From positions 1 to 10,572 of the forward strand of contig JAUILO010000086.1 of NCBI GenBank assembly GCA_030432775.1: 10,572 bases of DNA, read 5' to 3'. This DNA comes from Alphaproteobacteria bacterium. GTDB taxonomy: Bacteria > Pseudomonadota > Alphaproteobacteria > Micavibrionales > Micavibrionaceae. Positions 7,234-10,572 of this stretch are shown here, one piece after another (the stretch's first letter is position 1; each line of letters begins with the position of its first letter). The translations under genes were made by a program, and so were the position numbers. Below the pieces are notes generated by a model, which had not been told where the DNA came from, searched no databases, and saw nothing but the letters and a program-made list of their open reading frames with translations.

Positions 7234-7286
7234 GGTTTGCTCCTGCGGGCTGGGGACAGAGGGAGTTGAAAATTGTTTATAATAAA

Positions 7287-8117
7287 TTAGTTCTCGTCAT
7301 CGACATTATCAATAGAACGCAGGTAAATCGGGCGGAAAAGCCCGTCCTGTTTTAATTCAAGTTTGCCTTGTTTTGCCATTTCCAGAGAGCTGGTGAAAAG
7401 CGAGGCCATTGAAGATCTACGGTATAGGGTGTCTTTGGATTGATCGGGCAGAAAACTGCTGAGTGTTGTCCAGACGCTATGAGGGCCTTTACGCGGTAAT
7501 TTCCCCAGCATGTTGACCATGCGCTCATAAGCCACCTCCATACTCATCAGGTGGAAGGTGGGCAATTCGTAATTGTCGTCATCATTGCGGCGCTGTATAT
7601 CGCCATAGGCACGGAACAGATCGTAAAGGGTGAAGTCATACGACACGTTGGTCTTTGTTTTTATGCCCTCGGGCATGCCGCGCGGAAATATATCCTGCCC
7701 CAACTGTGGTAAGGCAAAAAGGCTTTCGGCCGCTTTTTGCATGGCTTCCAGTCGGCGAAGCTGGAATTGCAGTGCCTCTGCCATGGTTTCGGCATCTATT
7801 TCCTCTTCGTCATCTTCGCGCGGCAATAGCAAGCGCGACTTTAAATAGGCGAGCCATGCGGCCATCACCAGATATTCCGCCGCCAATTCGAGTTGCAACG
7901 TCGCAGCACGGTCAATGAAGGCCAGATATTGTCGTGCCAGTTGCAGGATAGAAATTTTGGTCAAATCAACTTTTTGATCCCGCGCCATATTCAGCAGGAT
8001 ATCAATCGGTCCGTCATAGCCATCAATATTCAACAGAAGCGTATCAACATCCGCGGCATCGCTTTTTGGAACGCGCGGTGGATCTTCTTCGAATGGTGGC
8101 GGAACATTATCAATCAT
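7287..8117 (-). CDS. scpA: Segregation and condensation protein A
   Basis: ScpA is the kleisin that bridges the SMC dimer and, with ScpB, forms the bacterial condensin that compacts and segregates the chromosome. The 276-aa protein has an acidic, Pro-rich N-terminal extension (1-25). The kleisin N-domain follows, with GYDGPIDILL (33-42), DQKVDLTKI and the long helix ELAAEYLVMAAWLAYLKSRL (77-96). After an acidic linker (DDEEEIDAE) comes a C-terminal winged helix (about 190-270) ending in GKLELKQDGLFRPIYLR. The ATG at 8117 has no visible Shine-Dalgarno and lies 17 nt after the nagZ stop, so translation may depend on coupling; the exact start is less sure than the identity. scpB, which often follows scpA, is absent; a qor-like gene follows instead. 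Confidence 0.95.
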   Translation of the reverse strand: MIDNVPPPFEEDPPRVPKSDAADVDTLLLNIDGYDGPIDILLNMARDQKVDLTKISILQLARQYLAFIDRAATLQLELAAEYLVMAAWLAYLKSRLLLPREDDEEEIDAETMAEALQFQLRRLEAMQKAAESLFALPQLGQDIFPRGMPEGIKTKTNVSYDFTLYDLFRAYGDIQRRNDDDNYELPTFHLMSMEVAYERMVNMLGKLPRKGPHSVWTTLSSFLPDQSKDTLYRRSSMASLFTSSLEMAKQGKLELKQDGLFRPIYLRSIDNVDDEN

Positions 8118-8134
8118 ATTATTACTATATCGAT

Positions 8135-9145
8135 TTAAACTTTGGCGTTACGGCGCACCCAAGCGGCGGATTTATTGTAGCGCTTTACGGCATCTTCTGT
8201 CATTGCCGGAGCGCGTTTGGCGACAGCAAGCATTTGCTTCATATCGCCGTTGCAATGAAGCGCAATGTCACAGCCAGAACGCAATACTTTTTCTGCGCGA
8301 TATTCGTGGTTTCCGTAGATATTTAGCGCGCCCATACATATATCGTCGCTCAATAATAATCCGGAGAACTTCAAACGGTCACGAATGATGTTGTAAATAA
8401 CGCTGCGTGAACATGATGCCGGAGCCTGATCGTCAATCTGTCTGTAGACCACATGTGCAACCATTCCCCATAATGCTTCGGAGTGCGGCTTGATAGTGTT
8501 TTGTGTGTAGGGCAGAAAATCGGACTTGCTCATATCGCTGAGCGCAGCATCAACAACAGGCAATGTTACGTGACTGTCGCTTACGGCACGGCCGTGACCT
8601 GGCATATGTTTGATCACAGGAAGAACGCCTTGATCTAAAAATGCCTGACAGACAATATTGGCCATCATGGCGACAAGCTGTGGATCACTGCCGAAGCTGC
8701 GATCACCAATTGATTCGTGGGAATTCGGGTAATCAATATCCAGAACAGGCGCACAATTGACATTAATGCCAAGATCGTAAAGTTCCGCCGACAGGTTTCC
8801 CATTGCCTCCCGCAGTTCTGCGCCACCTGTGCTGAGGTTGCTGGATACAAGTTCGGCAAAATGACGGGCTGGGGGGTATTGTGTCCATTCCGGCGGTTTA
8901 AGGCGCTGAACGCGGCCACCTTCCTGGTCGATCAATATCGGTGCTTCCCGCCCTAATGCGGATTGCACATCCTTACAAAGCTTTTTGACTTGCTTTGCAT
9001 TTTCACAGTTACGTGCGAACAGAATGATACCCAAAGGGTTTGCATCTTTTAGGAATGCTTTTTCATCTTTTGTAAGTTTTGTTTCAGACAGGCCAAAAAT
9101 AACGGGCATTGGCGCCGGTGAAGTTTTATCAAGCTTTGATAACAA
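8135..9145 (-). CDS. nagZ: Beta-N-acetylhexosaminidase, GH3 family (peptidoglycan recycling)
   Basis: NagZ removes N-acetylglucosamine from GlcNAc-anhydromuropeptides in the cytoplasm during cell-wall recycling. The 336-aa length fits the single-domain GH3 NagZ. Visible motifs are LGIILFARN (38-46), DQEGGRVQRL (73-82), CAPVLDI (131-137), GDRSFGSDP (147-155), KHMPGHG (179-185) and the catalytic-loop DSH (190-192). The nucleophile region is SDDICMGAL (266-274), where D267/D268 include the expected Asp. No signal peptide is seen. I chose the TTG at 9145 because a perfect AGGAGG sits 5 nt before it. An ATG start at residue 13 (9109) is possible but lacks such a site. The gene overlaps the end of the SPOR gene by 17 nt and is 17 nt from scpA, so it sits inside a tight operon. 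Confidence 0.95.
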   Translation of the reverse strand: MLSKLDKTSPAPMPVIFGLSETKLTKDEKAFLKDANPLGIILFARNCENAKQVKKLCKDVQSALGREAPILIDQEGGRVQRLKPPEWTQYPPARHFAELVSSNLSTGGAELREAMGNLSAELYDLGINVNCAPVLDIDYPNSHESIGDRSFGSDPQLVAMMANIVCQAFLDQGVLPVIKHMPGHGRAVSDSHVTLPVVDAALSDMSKSDFLPYTQNTIKPHSEALWGMVAHVVYRQIDDQAPASCSRSVIYNIIRDRLKFSGLLLSDDICMGALNIYGNHEYRAEKVLRSGCDIALHCNGDMKQMLAVAKRAPAMTEDAVKRYNKSAAWVRRNAKV

Positions 9146-10082
9146 TGCAGCCTCCTGAGTATTTGTTTTTAATCGTATTACAGATTGATCGTGCTTTATC
9201 TTCGGGGAATGGGCCGGCCTGAACGCGGTAATATGTTCCGCGGTCTTTGATTATGGCCTTTTCGATACGGTGTTCAGCGCCGCTTAGGGCTGTACTGTAT
9301 TTTTTACTATAGCTTGCCCATGCCTTATCCGCATCGCTTTGTGAGGTCAGGCTACCAAGCTGGACGTAATATTTCTTCTGTGCCGTTGCCGGTGAGGTTG
9401 TGGTCTTTTTGGCGTCCGGTTTTACGTTTGCCGTTACGGTAGGCTTTGTTTCGGGCTTGATGATGTTTGCTTGCTCCGGTGCAATGGCCGGCACAGCTTT
9501 AATTGTTTTTTCTTGCAGTTTTCCTTGTGGCTTTACGGCCGCGCTATGTGGTTTATCTGGCACGGCGGCGATAGCGCTGGAGTGCGTGTTTGTCGACATT
9601 TCGGCGCGGTCTTGCCCGTCTTTCTCTGTGGCCTGAGAAAGTTCGGAGTTCAGGTCGGTCTTCAGTCCTGCAAAAAGCGCGCTACGTGATAACGGTTCTT
9701 CGTTGTCGGAAAGCAAGTTTTCAATCTTGCGTTCGCCATTATCGCCCGAAGCTCCCGAAGCTCCCGAAGCTCCCGAAGCTATTGTATCAAATACTGTGCT
9801 GTCCTCGAATAGGATATCCATGCCGCCTTCATCTTCGGGCTTGATGCGCAGCGGTTTGTTATCAGCTTTAATAACAGGAACTGCCAGATCATCTTGCAGC
9901 ACTTTTTCTTTGGGGTAGCTATACCATATGACTGACGCAAAAATGCCAATGGTCACAATAACAAGCGCGAATGTAAAAACGGGGTTGTTGGATGGCATGT
10001 AGTGTCGCGGGTTCAGAATGCTAAAGATATTACCGATAGCCTGATTAATGTCCGGATCATCAAATTCGTTTCGTCTGTTCAT
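9129..10082 (-). CDS. Membrane-anchored SPOR-domain protein (FtsN-like layout)
   Basis: The predicted protein (317 aa) has an N-terminal cytoplasmic segment (about 1-33) and one transmembrane helix (VFTFALVIVTIGIFASVIWY, about 35-54). A long low-complexity periplasmic linker rich in Ala, Lys, Pro and Thr follows (about 55-234). It ends in a C-terminal SPOR domain (about 236-317: KYYVQLGSL...YYRVQAGPF...GGCIVIKA). SPOR domains bind denuded glycan strands at division septa, so a role in cell-wall remodelling or division is likely. The linker contains four exact ASG units (102-113). I prefer the ATG at 10082, whose A is shared with the dgt stop (TAATG), over an in-frame TTG at 10097 that would add five residues. 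It is coupled to dgt upstream and nagZ downstream. I assign no gene symbol because several SPOR proteins share this layout. Confidence 0.92.
   Translation of the reverse strand: MNRRNEFDDPDINQAIGNIFSILNPRHYMPSNNPVFTFALVIVTIGIFASVIWYSYPKEKVLQDDLAVPVIKADNKPLRIKPEDEGGMDILFEDSTVFDTIASGASGASGASGDNGERKIENLLSDNEEPLSRSALFAGLKTDLNSELSQATEKDGQDRAEMSTNTHSSAIAAVPDKPHSAAVKPQGKLQEKTIKAVPAIAPEQANIIKPETKPTVTANVKPDAKKTTTSPATAQKKYYVQLGSLTSQSDADKAWASYSKKYSTALSGAEHRIEKAIIKDRGTYYRVQAGPFPEDKARSICNTIKNKYSGGCIVIKA
9151..9156 (-). promoter_or_regulatory. Consensus ribosome binding site deciding the nagZ TTG start
   Basis: AGGAGG on the minus strand, 5 nt upstream of TTG at 9145. It lies inside the last codons of the SPOR gene, so ribosomes finishing that gene pass over it. 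This is the strongest Shine-Dalgarno on the minus strand here and compensates for a weak start codon. Confidence 0.75.
9745..9780. repeat. Four perfect tandem 9-bp repeats in the SPOR gene
   Basis: The unit cccgaagct occurs four times head to tail without mismatch. On the coding (minus) strand it encodes (Ala-Ser-Gly)x4 in the periplasmic linker. The unit is a multiple of three, so copy changes by slippage would alter linker length without shifting the frame. Confidence 0.9.
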
Positions 10083-10572
10083 TACCGTAAATCCCAATAA
10101 GCCTCGAAGATGCGCTCATGTTCTTTGATGGCGTAATGGTCGGTCATACTGGCGATATAGTCTGCAATAATGCGTGCTGCGCCTGTATCTGTTCCGTCAC
10201 CTTCGTTGGCGATACGTTCTTGCCATTTTGTCGGCAGAACTTCGTGGTTGTTGAAAAATTCGCTATATAGATCTTTGATAATACGTGTGCATTTTGCCAT
10301 AGAACGACAGACTGTGTAATGCTTATACATTCTGTTCCATAGGAACTCACGCAATACACTGACTTGTTTATGCATATCATCTGAAAAGGCTACCATGGCT
10401 CTTGATGCCAGACGGATATCGTTGGATGTGCTCGGACGTAATTGTTTTAGGCGGCTATGGGTTTCGTTTAAAACATCTTGAACAAGTTCACCGATCATAT
10501 CGCGGATAAGCTGGTAAATCAGCATGTCATGTTCAAGCGCTCCGTGTTCTTTTTCGATGCTTTTCAGAATAT
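10082..10572 (-). CDS. dgt: Deoxyguanosinetriphosphate triphosphohydrolase-like protein, C-terminal part
   Basis: This is the C-terminal 162 or so residues of a dGTPase-family HD phosphohydrolase; the frame is open to the right edge. The family hydrolyses dNTPs to deoxynucleoside and triphosphate and helps control nucleotide pools. The HD domain with the metal ligands is outside the window. The visible part matches the C-terminal helical region of alphaproteobacterial dGTPase-like proteins. It contains LIRDMIGELVQDVLNETHSR, then MVAFSDDMHKQVSVLREFLW, RMYKHYTV and finally ADYIASMTDHYAIKEHERIF just before the end. Stop and next start overlap as TAATG, which couples the SPOR gene to it. Related genomes often have argS next; here the SPOR gene follows directly. 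Confidence 0.88.
   Translation of the reverse strand, partial: ILKSIEKEHGALEHDMLIYQLIRDMIGELVQDVLNETHSRLKQLRPSTSNDIRLASRAMVAFSDDMHKQVSVLREFLWNRMYKHYTVCRSMAKCTRIIKDLYSEFFNNHEVLPTKWQERIANEGDGTDTGAARIIADYIASMTDHYAIKEHERIFEAYWDLR

Noticed and set aside
7630..8138. Several plus-strand open frames across scpA and nagZ
   Set aside because: They lie antisense to well-identified genes, have no recognisable domains or ribosome binding sites, and show amino-acid compositions expected of shadow frames.
10083..10097. TTG at 10097 as start of the SPOR protein
   Set aside because: It would overlap dgt further and has no clear ribosome binding site, whereas the ATG at 10082 forms a standard TAATG coupling.

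Overview
The window looks like chromosome of an alphaproteobacterium with moderate to slightly AT-rich base composition. Two things point there. The plus-strand genes run sucC-sucD-(...)-sucA, an arrangement typical of Alphaproteobacteria. The minus-strand genes run dgt / SPOR protein / nagZ / scpA, a recognisable alphaproteobacterial housekeeping cluster. I cannot name a genus.

Plus strand, 1-6128, is a TCA-cycle block. The end of sucC (succinyl-CoA synthetase beta) is followed, after a 163-bp gap holding a strong hairpin and a TATAAT box, by sucD (alpha subunit). Next come three tandem, mutually homologous genes of unknown function (184, 195 and 197 aa), then complete sucA (2-oxoglutarate dehydrogenase E1). 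SucA makes succinyl-CoA together with E2 and E3, and SucCD turns it into succinate plus ATP/GTP. The three unknown genes therefore sit between two consecutive steps of the cycle. They align without a gap for their first 126 residues and share a set of fixed residues, including a WxxW pair. This makes a three-copy family that I cannot assign, and it is the most novel item here. SucD itself lacks 13 residues just before its phosphohistidine. The block ends in a strong terminator hairpin, and sucB and lpd do not follow.

Minus strand, 10572-6256, is read in the order dgt (C-terminal part), a membrane-anchored SPOR protein, nagZ, scpA, and a qor-like quinone oxidoreductase. It converges on sucA at the shared terminator. 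Junctions are tight: a 1-nt stop/start overlap between dgt and SPOR, a 17-nt overlap between SPOR and nagZ, 17 nt between nagZ and scpA, and 53 nt between scpA and qor. This suggests one operon with translational coupling. The themes are dNTP homeostasis, peptidoglycan binding and recycling, and chromosome condensation. argS is not between dgt and SPOR, and scpB/tat do not follow scpA, so the cluster is rearranged relative to the usual alphaproteobacterial order.

No stretch longer than 300 bases lacks a gene. I see no tRNA, rRNA, CRISPR, insertion sequence or phage feature.
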